Origin: Bacteroidia bacterium
GTDB lineage: Bacteria > Bacteroidota > Bacteroidia > J057
DNA: 64,000 nucleotides
Assembly (NCBI GenBank): GCA_022760475.1
Contig: JALEFZ010000005.1
Span: forward strand, 1-64,000
Reading direction: 5' to 3'
This document shows positions 15,824 to 23,899 of the stretch, piece after piece. The notes under the pieces were generated by a model, which saw only the letters and a list, made by a program, of their open reading frames with translations, did not search any database and had not been told where the DNA came from. The first letter of the stretch is position 1. The number at the start of each line of letters is the position of its first letter. A program made the translations under genes and the position numbers.

Positions 15824-18517
15824 TTATTTCTTAACGATTCTTTTTGTGATAATCTTATCTTTTACCCGAATTTCCAAAAGATAAGCTCCTGATGCAATCT
15901 CAGAAAGATCCATTTTGACACTTCCCTTTAACTGAGTCCTTTCCAAACGAAGTTCTTGACCCGTAATAGAAATAAGCCTGATTTGAGCTTCTTCCTGGAT
16001 GTCCTCTGTTCGGATCTCAAGGAATTGATCGAATGGGTTGGGAGCGAGCATGATGTTTTCTTCAAGGAATACTTGCTCAAATTGTCCCTGTTCAATCTTC
16101 CTTGCCAAAACTCCATTAAAGAATTTTCCACCAGATACAGCAGCATTTTCTTGAGGTATTCGAAGTGTATTACATCTTACACTCAAAGAGGGCCTAAGCA
16201 CCAGGCTAAATGGATCTCCTGGTAGCAACCTGTGATCAGCCCACCATACACCTGTGATGTTGTCATCGCCAAAGGTGGCAGGATTCTGAGGGTTATTTTT
16301 CGTTTTGAAGAATGAAGTCCCCGGATTAGCCAGAAGGGTATCCCTTTGAGGACTCCACCACTGGGCATAAATGTAAGGTAGAAATCTTTGGTTAGGATTT
16401 TCTACCCTCCACGTAAGCATGTCAGAAGCTGGGTCAAAACAAACGTAGCTCAGTTTTAGCCTCTTTATGATGTTGGGCTGACTGAAACTTACTGTATTCG
16501 AAGGCATGGACTCACCCATGGCAGAATAGGCAGATACTACATATTCAATGGTCTGACCAAACACAAGCACTGTATCTACAAATGAGCTTACATTGGCACC
16601 TACTGTATCCAGGATCTGAGTGTTGTTGCCCACCGTCTTTCTGATGATGTAACCCAGTTCATTGGTGGTGTTGTCCTCCCAACTCAGTGGAGCAATGAAA
16701 AAGGTATCAGAGTTGACCATCAGATTGGTAGGTGCATTCAGGCTACCTGTTGGGTCAAGTACAATCGGCTGCTGATAGAATACTTCTTCACCTCCACAAG
16801 CTCCTGCACCTGACCATGGAGTCTGTACGTATGGGAAACTGGATTTGAAGGTAGTGTCATTCTCCTCTACCCCGGTAGTATAGGTCAAGACATCCAGCAG
16901 ATCCTGGGTAACAGGAGACGCATTCGGGTCATTCGGGTCAAAATCATCATACCAAAGTCCAATGGCCGCCAAAACAACCCCGCTTACTGCTTGCAATTCG
17001 ATTCTCGTTACATCGTCCTCCAATCGCCTTCCATTTGGAAAGCCATCCATATTGGGGATAAACTGTAAGTGGGCACTTCCTGCATATGTCGGGTCAGTCA
17101 AGCCCAAAACTGCTGCCTGGATAAGGCCAAGAGAGCTAAAGCCAGGGTCGTTTCTATCCGTTACGGGAGTTGCCATGTTCAGGCGCAACATATCTCCTCC
17201 ATTTGGCAAAAAGTTGTTGACAAAGGGTTTTCCCGTGGCCAATGGATTGCCATTTTTCCCTGTAGCCAATTGGTATGGAGGGAAGTTGGGTACACCCGTG
17301 TGGAAGGCAGGCCAAAGGTCTACTGAGCGCGGTTTCCCCGGTCCTGGCAATAAAAGGCTTCCGAATACAGCATCGTCCAGAGCAGTTCCCGCAACTGCAG
17401 CGCTGCCTTTCAGTCCAAATAAGCCATCATTTCCATTCCCAAAATCAAAGGCACCCAAGGAGTTTCTTTGAATCCTCAACTGAGAGAATGCAGGTACTGC
17501 TCCTCCAAACAGGGAGTCATCCATGTAGAGGCCTAGTTCAGGATTGTAGAAGTATTCGAAATGGGCAGGGTTTTCATTATAGGGAGTTCTGGAATTCCAC
17601 TCATCTTTTGCTCCAATTGGAATCACTGCTTCATTGGTCAAAGGCATGCCCAGGCGAGAAACCTGTACCCAATTTCCCGTGTAAGAAGGACTGGCATTGG
17701 TGCCAAGGGTGCGGATTTCCTTACGGCTTGCAGAAGCCCAAACACCGATCACGAAGTCTCCGTCCAGGATGTCGTGGGCTTGTGATGCAGATTTTCCATC
17801 CTTCTGAAGAAGGCTAATAGGAACTTGAACAGCAATGGTGCTTACATTCAGGCAAGCTACGCCATCTCTTGCTTTTCCATTTTGGCGTGGGGAATCTCCC
17901 AGGTCAAAAATGCCTCCAAGGTCTACAAAGAATGGATCATCAGCAGTCCCACAGAAAACCTTCTCTCCACTGTTGGTTGTTTCAATGGCGCTGGCAATCA
18001 GGCTGTTGTAATCCTGTCCCACACCTATAGGGCCATTGATGGATCTTGGGCCAATATTTGGTGGGGGGACAGCTCCCTGTGCAATGATGGTGCTGAAAGT
18101 CTGTCCACCGTCCAAAGATCTCTCCATTTTGTAGGTGGTCTTGAGGTTTTCCTGTCCCAGACGAATGTTGAAAAAGGTCGTGGGATCATCATTCGTGATG
18201 CTGAAAGTAAATCGGTAGATGATGTCATCACCTGGGGTATTGACGTCATTGTCTACATGAATCTCGTAGCGGATATCTTCGCCAAACTGGTAGTAGTTGG
18301 GTCCACCTTGAGGTAGCTGCAATGGCACATAATTGGCAATCAGTGTAACTGTATTGGGTGCATCAGGGCTCCGAAAGGCGTAGACGTCCGTATTATCGGC
18401 CAATGGATCATTGGCGATGAGTGGAGCTTCTCTATGAGAGGATGCCCAAAGGGTATTTCCGAGCAATAGAAATCCCAGGCACCATAGCACGATGGTGCTA
18501 TACGCTAAATTTTTCAT
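15824..18517 (-). CDS. DUF4331 protein with FN3 and T9SS sorting domains
   Basis: 897 aa. A signal peptide ending in LWASSHREAPLIANDP leads straight into DUF4331 (about 26-575; DPLADNTDVYAFRSPD, then YEIHVDNDVNTPGDDIIYRF). A fibronectin type III-like domain follows (about 600-680; PLSWEDNTTNELGYIIRKTV), a further strand-rich part, and a type A sorting domain (about 825-897; MLAPNPFDQFLEIRTED, then ASGAYLLEIRVKDKIITKRI). The protein should be exported by T9SS and fixed to the cell surface or released. The function of DUF4331 is unknown. The gene begins 39 nt after a shorter paralog and is co-transcribed with it. Confidence 0.9.
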   Translation of the reverse strand: MKNLAYSTIVLWCLGFLLLGNTLWASSHREAPLIANDPLADNTDVYAFRSPDAPNTVTLIANYVPLQLPQGGPNYYQFGEDIRYEIHVDNDVNTPGDDIIYRFTFSITNDDPTTFFNIRLGQENLKTTYKMERSLDGGQTFSTIIAQGAVPPPNIGPRSINGPIGVGQDYNSLIASAIETTNSGEKVFCGTADDPFFVDLGGIFDLGDSPRQNGKARDGVACLNVSTIAVQVPISLLQKDGKSASQAHDILDGDFVIGVWASASRKEIRTLGTNASPSYTGNWVQVSRLGMPLTNEAVIPIGAKDEWNSRTPYNENPAHFEYFYNPELGLYMDDSLFGGAVPAFSQLRIQRNSLGAFDFGNGNDGLFGLKGSAAVAGTALDDAVFGSLLLPGPGKPRSVDLWPAFHTGVPNFPPYQLATGKNGNPLATGKPFVNNFLPNGGDMLRLNMATPVTDRNDPGFSSLGLIQAAVLGLTDPTYAGSAHLQFIPNMDGFPNGRRLEDDVTRIELQAVSGVVLAAIGLWYDDFDPNDPNASPVTQDLLDVLTYTTGVEENDTTFKSSFPYVQTPWSGAGACGGEEVFYQQPIVLDPTGSLNAPTNLMVNSDTFFIAPLSWEDNTTNELGYIIRKTVGNNTQILDTVGANVSSFVDTVLVFGQTIEYVVSAYSAMGESMPSNTVSFSQPNIIKRLKLSYVCFDPASDMLTWRVENPNQRFLPYIYAQWWSPQRDTLLANPGTSFFKTKNNPQNPATFGDDNITGVWWADHRLLPGDPFSLVLRPSLSVRCNTLRIPQENAAVSGGKFFNGVLARKIEQGQFEQVFLEENIMLAPNPFDQFLEIRTEDIQEEAQIRLISITGQELRLERTQLKGSVKMDLSEIASGAYLLEIRVKDKIITKRIVKK

Positions 18518-18556
18518 CAGGTATGAATTGTTATTTTTCTAGTAAGTGATGGATGT

Positions 18557-20296
18557 TTATTTACCTACCTCAGTACCTCTCCATGGGCTCTGAACATAGG
18601 GAAAGGTAGATCTAAAAGTAGTGTCATTTGCTTCTACTCCAGTAGAGTACTGCAGTACATTGATCAATTGGTTGGTAACAGGAGAAGCATTTGGATCATT
18701 GGGATTGAAATCGTCATACCAAAGTCCAATGGCCGCCAGGACTACCCCGGCTACTGCCTGAAGTTCGATTCGGGTAACGTCATCTTCCAACCTGCGTCCA
18801 TTAGGGAAACCATCCATGTTGGGGATGAATTGAAGGTTCGCATTGGAGGCAAATGCAGGATCTGTCAGTCCCAATACCGCCGCCTGGATCAAACCTAGCG
18901 AACTGAAGTTGGGATCATTCCTGTCCGTAACGGGCGTAGCCATGTTTAAGCGAAGCATATCTCCACCGTTGGGAAGGAAATTGTTGACGAAGGGTTTTCC
19001 GGCTGCCAATGGATTGCCATTTTTGCCTGTAGCCAATTGATATGGAGGGAAGTTGGGTACTCCGGTATGGAAAGCTGGCCAAATGTCCACCGACCTTGGT
19101 TTGGCAGAATCAGGAAGCAAAAGGGTTCCGAAAACCGCATCATCCAGGGCCGTGCCGTTTAGAGCTGGATTACCTTTCAATACAAATAAGCCATCCTGCC
19201 CATTTCCAAAATCAAATACTCCTAATGAGCTTCTTTGAATTCTAAGGGCATTAAAGGCAGGTACAGCTGTCCCAAACAAATCGTCGTCCATGTACAGGGC
19301 CAACTCTGGATTGTAGAAATACTCAAAATGAGCCGGATTCTCATTGTAGGGAGTTCTGGCATTCCACTCATCCTTTTCTCCAATTGGAATAACCGCTTCA
19401 TTGGTTAATGGCATTCCCAACCTTGATACCTGGACCCATGCACCGCTGTCATTGACTTCTCCTACTCCAAGGGTCCTGATTTGGCGGCGGCTAGCAGATG
19501 CCCATACCCCAATGACAAAGTCTCCATCCAGGATATCCGTTGCTTGAGAAACGGCCTTACCATCCTTCTGCAAGGTAGAAATAGGTACTTTGATGACAAT
19601 GCTATGAACATTGGTCTTGGCAACCCCATCTCTCATGATGTTGGTGCCCTGTCTTGGGGAATTGCCCAAATCAAAGATTCCTCCCAGGTCTACATAAAAC
19701 GGATCGTCGACAGGCCCACAAAAAACAGTTTCTCCTGTGGAAGCAGTAGCAATGGACTGTTGAATAAGAGCCTCGTAGCTGCTGGCTCCCAAGCCTACGG
19801 GAGATTCGATGGATCTTGCGCCGATATTGGTTGGAGGAACCATGCCGTTGCTTACGATCACCTGAAAGGTATTTCCTCCATCTATGCTTCTTTCCAGGGT
19901 ATAGGTGGTTTTCAGGTTTTGAAGTCCCAGCCTGATGTTGAAGAAGGTAGTGGTATCTTCATTTACCTGCTGAAAAGTAGCCCTGTAAATGATGTCATCT
20001 CCTGGGCTGTTCACATCATTATCAATGTGGATCTCGTAACGAATATCCTCACCGAATGTGTTGTAATTGGGACCGCCAAATGGAAGTTCTGCCGGAATGT
20101 AATTGGCGATCAGCGTGATCGTGTTTGGGTCATCCGGACTGCGGAATGCGTAAACATCCGTGTTGTCCGCCAGTGGGTCGTTGGCAATGAGTGGAGCCTC
20201 CCGGTGGCTGGAAGCAAACACTCCTTGCGGGGCTAGAAGGAACAGAGCAAGTGCCCCCCAAAGCCATGTGCGTAAATAATTTTGTAATAATTCCAT
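18557..20296 (-). CDS. DUF4331 protein, short paralog without sorting domain
   Basis: 579 aa, nearly the same over its whole length as the first 570 residues of the neighbouring 897-aa protein: both share ASSHREAPLIANDPLADNTD, GGIFDLG(D/N)SPRQ, GKPFVNNFLPNGGDMLRLNM and IPNMDGFPNGRRLEDDVTRI. It stops just after DUF4331 (PYVQSPWRGTEVGK) and lacks both the FN3 and the T9SS domain, so it should stay in the periplasm after signal-peptide cleavage while its paralog leaves the cell. The promoter-like motif at 20330-20362 lies 34 nt before the ATG. Confidence 0.9.
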   Translation of the reverse strand: MELLQNYLRTWLWGALALFLLAPQGVFASSHREAPLIANDPLADNTDVYAFRSPDDPNTITLIANYIPAELPFGGPNYNTFGEDIRYEIHIDNDVNSPGDDIIYRATFQQVNEDTTTFFNIRLGLQNLKTTYTLERSIDGGNTFQVIVSNGMVPPTNIGARSIESPVGLGASSYEALIQQSIATASTGETVFCGPVDDPFYVDLGGIFDLGNSPRQGTNIMRDGVAKTNVHSIVIKVPISTLQKDGKAVSQATDILDGDFVIGVWASASRRQIRTLGVGEVNDSGAWVQVSRLGMPLTNEAVIPIGEKDEWNARTPYNENPAHFEYFYNPELALYMDDDLFGTAVPAFNALRIQRSSLGVFDFGNGQDGLFVLKGNPALNGTALDDAVFGTLLLPDSAKPRSVDIWPAFHTGVPNFPPYQLATGKNGNPLAAGKPFVNNFLPNGGDMLRLNMATPVTDRNDPNFSSLGLIQAAVLGLTDPAFASNANLQFIPNMDGFPNGRRLEDDVTRIELQAVAGVVLAAIGLWYDDFNPNDPNASPVTNQLINVLQYSTGVEANDTTFRSTFPYVQSPWRGTEVGK

Positions 20297-20329
20297 TAAA
20301 ATAAATGGTTTTAGGTGTTATGAATCGAA

Positions 20330-20362
20330 CTACTTACGAGGGGAGGAGTGGCTTTGGATTTC
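20330..20362 (-). promoter_or_regulatory. ECF-type promoter motif before the DUF4331 operon
   Basis: On the minus strand GAAATCCA (20355-20362), 15 nt, then TCGTAAGTAG (20330-20339), 34 nt before the start codon. Both blocks and the spacer length match the sites at 13435-13467 and 23796-23828. Confidence 0.7.
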
Positions 20363-20370
20363 ATGAAATA

Positions 20371-20400
20371 AAAAAAAGCCCCCAACTGGAGGCTTTTTTT
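20371..20400 (-). terminator. Terminator of the CHRD gene
   Basis: AAAAAAAGCCTCC and GGGGGCTTTTTTT pair around an AGTT loop with one bulge, giving a hairpin with a T-run on either strand. It lies 18 nt beyond the CHRD gene and directly ahead of the DUF4331 promoter motif, so it insulates the two units. Confidence 0.85.
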
Positions 20401-20418
20401 ATAAAAACAACCACAAAT

Positions 20419-23400
20419 CTACTTTTTTAATATTTTTCTATTCAGGCTCCTGCCTTCATTGTCAATGATCAATAGTTGATAAATCCCAGTTGGGAAGCTG
20501 CTTATGTTTACCGTAGTCCTGTAGTCTCCAAGGAAAACGTCCGCTTTTTGTATCCATACTTGCTTACCTTCTGCATTGAAAAGGTAAATGGATAGGCTGC
20601 GAGCTTCGGCATCCTCTATGTCCAGGGTAAACTGGCTGGATGTTGGATTAGGGTAAATAGAGAAATCGCTCACTGGAATCTCTTCAATTGAAGTCAACGA
20701 ACCTCTTTTCAGGAAGACTGAGTCAGCCTCACCAATGATACAAACAGCCCCATCCAGGACAGTTGCTCTGTGGTAGAGCAAAATGCTGTCTCCTACCGTT
20801 ACTCCGGCATCATTCAGGATAGAGTCTATTGTTGCAAAATCTGAATTGAAACTGGTGGCATTGCCTACATTTACTTTCAGTATGGTGGTCGAGAAGTCCT
20901 GCGCTGCTGATAATTCCCAGATATAAGCCAGTGGATTTCCATCTGGATCGCTAGAATCGTCCCAAGTCGCGGCAAAAGCCGTACTTCCATCTCCATTGAT
21001 GAATACTGTGCTTGATGAAGAAGGGGCCGTAATTTGTGAGGCAGAATCAGGGAATGAGTTTGTTTCCAATAAAACCTGCCCCCTCAACTCTCCCGAACCG
21101 TAGGTGGTAGTATGGATATTTACATAAAGGCTATCGCCAATCAGTTTGTTTACTTGAGCAGGGCTAAGGATGAAGCTGTTGCTATCTGCTTCAAAGCCTC
21201 CGGCTTTCAATCCTGCGACAAGCTCAGAGTTCAATAGCAGCTCTATGCCACCATTGCTTCCTACTGCTCCAGCGTGGATATGTGCGCCACCAGCGATACT
21301 TTCGTCAAAGTCTCCATCCAATCCGCTGAACCATCCACTGATTACCAGTGCACTATCTCTGGTCAGTTCACCTTTGATAGCTCCAATCGCTGTACTATTA
21401 TTTGGATCAGTCTCATTTTTACCTGCCAAAGAAGTAGTAAAATAAGCCTGGGCAGGTGGAAGAAGTTGCCCCCTGAGTTCCCCTCCTCCAAAATTGGTGC
21501 TGTGAATGTTGACATAGAGTTTCCTTCTCAGTAGGGTATCCGTAGTCAAGCTACCACTTACATCAAAGACATTGGAGTCTGCATAGAACTCTCCCGAAGT
21601 ATTACCCTGGAAAGTAAAGCTGTTCAGCAAGAACTGCACAGGGCCATTCTGGCCTGGAAGTCCCACATGGATGTGTGCTCCCCCTGCGATGTTGACATCA
21701 AGCTCGCTGCTCAAGTTGGAGAAACTTCCTGAAGACCTCAAAGTCCCACCAAGCCACTCGTGGGCAAGCCCACCAAATGCTTCGGTATTTACTGGCGCAG
21801 GTTCACTAGTACCTGAAAGTGGAGAGAAGAAGTAGTTTTGGGCTTCTCCAAGAATCTGCCCCCTCAATTCTCCAGACGGAATGTTGTCAGAGTGAATGTT
21901 GATGTAGGTTTGTCTCCCTTGGAGGGTATCAAGAAAGGTCTCGCTGATGTCAAAGGTATTTGAGTCAGCCAGGAAAACCCCTGAAGTCTCTGCGGCATCC
22001 AGTTCTGCCTTGAGTAATAGTTCTACGCCTCCATTTTCCCCTGTAAATCCTTCATGGATATGAGCACCTCCACCGATGGCTTCGTTAAAGCCTGAAAGCA
22101 TGTTGTTGAAAGTTCCCGAAAGGGTGGCCTTTCCCGCATGATATTCTACGATAGCGGCTCCTGTTCCCAGTGAGTAGACGGGTTCAACCTCCTGACTTCC
22201 TGACAACAAGGCATAAAGGAAGAAATTGCTTTCCGCCACCAATTGTCCCCTGACTTCGCCGCTAGGGCTTCCCAATGTATGCACATTGACATAGAATTCC
22301 CTGTTTAGCATGGCCGAAACCTGAGCAGGAGTTGTGGCAAAAGTATTGTTCAAGCTCGAAAATGATCCTCCACGAAGGTCGTTGTCCAGATCAGGAGATA
22401 GGGCAAATACCACTCCTCCATTTCTTCCTGCGAAAGCCTGGTGGATGTGTGCGCCAATGTTGCTGTTGAAGTCAGAACCCAGTCCAACAAAGCTCCCCGA
22501 GGCTACTACTGAATCCGGGAATAATTCTAGCAATACATTTCCTTGACCGCCACTCAAGACAGATGGAACTTCCTGTGCTCCTGCCAAAAATGCCCTGAAT
22601 GTGCTCAAAGGCTGTTTTACAATTTGACCTCTTAATTCTCCTCCTGCAAAATTTAGACTGTGAATGTTAACGTAAAGGGACCTTGTTTGTAGTAGAGATT
22701 TTTGTGCAGCAGTAAGAGTAAATCGGTTAGAGTCGGCAGAGAATGTTCCTCCAAGTCCGTCAGCATCCAGATCTATGTTCAAAAGGAGTTCAATGCCTCC
22801 ATTTTGTCCAGCAAAGCCAAGGTGAATGTGAGCACCGCCTGCCAGGGCCACATTTACCATTGAACTTAGTCCTGAAAATGTACCAGAAGCTGTCAGGGTA
22901 TCTCCCACCATGTCAAAAACAATGGCACCAGAAGCGGTGGTCATGATGCTTGGAACTTCATTTGACCCAAAGAGGTTGGTAGAGTAAAGGTTTTCTCCAA
23001 GATTTGTCAAGCCATTGATGGGTTGGATTTGACCTCGAATCTCTCCTGAACCAAATTTTTCTGTGTGAACATTTACATAAAAACCGCGATTGTTCAGGTT
23101 TTCTAATTGAGCCTGGCTGAGTTCAAATTTGTTGTCATCTGCACTGATGATGGCTCCAGTACCCCCAGCTGTTGTAGTGAAGGTCAAGGGAAATACTACA
23201 GGACCATTTGAACCTGCCAATCCATCATGGATATGAATTCCGATGTTTGTATTGATTGGGGAGCTTAGGCTTTCGATTTCACCTGAAACAAACAATGTAT
23301 CATCTCTGAGGCCTAATTCAACCTGTCCAAATCCTGGACTTACCACAGAAGGGAACTCCTGAGCTCCTCTGAGGTTGGCAACATAGGAAGGGTCCGGATT

Positions 23401-23751
23401 GCTGGAAACGGCATTTACTGTAACGGTTCCTTTCATGCTTAATCCAGCATGAGGCTGACACACATAATAAAATGTTCCGGGAGTGTTGAAGGTAAACTGT
23501 CCTCCTCCAAATGGGATGTTGAAACCACCCGTTAGTGGGGCTGTTCCGTTGGCATTCCAGGTGGCTTGCGATACCTGGACAACGTTGTGGTTATTGGCGA
23601 TCTGCCAATTGACGATGTCTCCCTGTTGGATCGTAATCGAGGAGGGGACAAATGTCAATCCCTGGTTGTTGACGGTGTGGGTGGTCTGACCAAAGCCCAG
23701 ATTTCCCAGCATCAACAGCAGCAGAATTAAAGGTAAATGTTTGTAAGTCAT
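20419..23751 (-). CDS. Secreted cupredoxin / six-CHRD-domain protein with T9SS sorting domain
   Basis: 1110 aa. After the signal peptide comes a plastocyanin-like domain (about 23-113) with a full type-1 copper ligand set: His55 (NNHNVV), Cys98, His101 and Met106 (VCQPHAGLSMKG). Six CHRD domains follow (about 118-905), each starting with a phrase like FLAGAQEVPSV, carrying AHIHxGxxGxNGxV and NVH/NIH histidines, and ending in GE(L/I/V)RGQ(L/I/V). Then come a DPDGNPLAYIWELS segment and a type A sorting domain (FSIYPNPTSSQFTLDI, PTGIYQLLIIDNEG). CHRD domains were named from chordin and have no known bacterial role. It should be a surface or released protein. The ECF-type motif lies 45 nt before the ATG. 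Confidence 0.9.
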   Translation of the reverse strand: MTYKHLPLILLLLMLGNLGFGQTTHTVNNQGLTFVPSSITIQQGDIVNWQIANNHNVVQVSQATWNANGTAPLTGGFNIPFGGGQFTFNTPGTFYYVCQPHAGLSMKGTVTVNAVSSNPDPSYVANLRGAQEFPSVVSPGFGQVELGLRDDTLFVSGEIESLSSPINTNIGIHIHDGLAGSNGPVVFPLTFTTTAGGTGAIISADDNKFELSQAQLENLNNRGFYVNVHTEKFGSGEIRGQIQPINGLTNLGENLYSTNLFGSNEVPSIMTTASGAIVFDMVGDTLTASGTFSGLSSMVNVALAGGAHIHLGFAGQNGGIELLLNIDLDADGLGGTFSADSNRFTLTAAQKSLLQTRSLYVNIHSLNFAGGELRGQIVKQPLSTFRAFLAGAQEVPSVLSGGQGNVLLELFPDSVVASGSFVGLGSDFNSNIGAHIHQAFAGRNGGVVFALSPDLDNDLRGGSFSSLNNTFATTPAQVSAMLNREFYVNVHTLGSPSGEVRGQLVAESNFFLYALLSGSQEVEPVYSLGTGAAIVEYHAGKATLSGTFNNMLSGFNEAIGGGAHIHEGFTGENGGVELLLKAELDAAETSGVFLADSNTFDISETFLDTLQGRQTYINIHSDNIPSGELRGQILGEAQNYFFSPLSGTSEPAPVNTEAFGGLAHEWLGGTLRSSGSFSNLSSELDVNIAGGAHIHVGLPGQNGPVQFLLNSFTFQGNTSGEFYADSNVFDVSGSLTTDTLLRRKLYVNIHSTNFGGGELRGQLLPPAQAYFTTSLAGKNETDPNNSTAIGAIKGELTRDSALVISGWFSGLDGDFDESIAGGAHIHAGAVGSNGGIELLLNSELVAGLKAGGFEADSNSFILSPAQVNKLIGDSLYVNIHTTTYGSGELRGQVLLETNSFPDSASQITAPSSSSTVFINGDGSTAFAATWDDSSDPDGNPLAYIWELSAAQDFSTTILKVNVGNATSFNSDFATIDSILNDAGVTVGDSILLYHRATVLDGAVCIIGEADSVFLKRGSLTSIEEIPVSDFSIYPNPTSSQFTLDIEDAEARSLSIYLFNAEGKQVWIQKADVFLGDYRTTVNISSFPTGIYQLLIIDNEGRSLNRKILKK

Positions 23752-23795
23752 AAAGAGTTAAAACTTGTTTGGTAAAGAGTTTTGAATGTCTTTGG

Positions 23796-23828
23796 AGACC
23801 TACGATACGACCTTTTGTTCTGGATTTC
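23796..23828 (-). promoter_or_regulatory. ECF-type promoter motif before the CHRD gene
   Basis: On the minus strand GAAATCCA (23821-23828), a 15-nt spacer, and TCGTAGGTCT (23796-23805), 45 nt before the ATG. A second overlapping TCGTA lies in the spacer. It is the third copy of the shared motif. Confidence 0.7.
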
Positions 23829-23839
23829 CTCATTAAAAA

Positions 23840-23863
23840 TAAAAACCCCCTCAAATGAGGAGG
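23840..23863 (-). terminator. Terminator of the S9 peptidase gene
   Basis: On the minus strand CCTCCTCA-TT-TGAGGGGG followed by TTTTTATTTTT forms a short GC stem with a T-run, 37 nt beyond the peptidase stop and just ahead of the CHRD promoter motif. Confidence 0.65.
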
Positions 23864-23899
23864 CTTTCAAAAATGTCTTATCCCTATAAATGGGGAGGC

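Noticed and set aside
16962..18316. Several plus-strand frames inside the DUF4331 gene
   Set aside because: Shadows of a strongly supported minus-strand gene; the same shadows occur in the paralog, as expected from sequence similarity.
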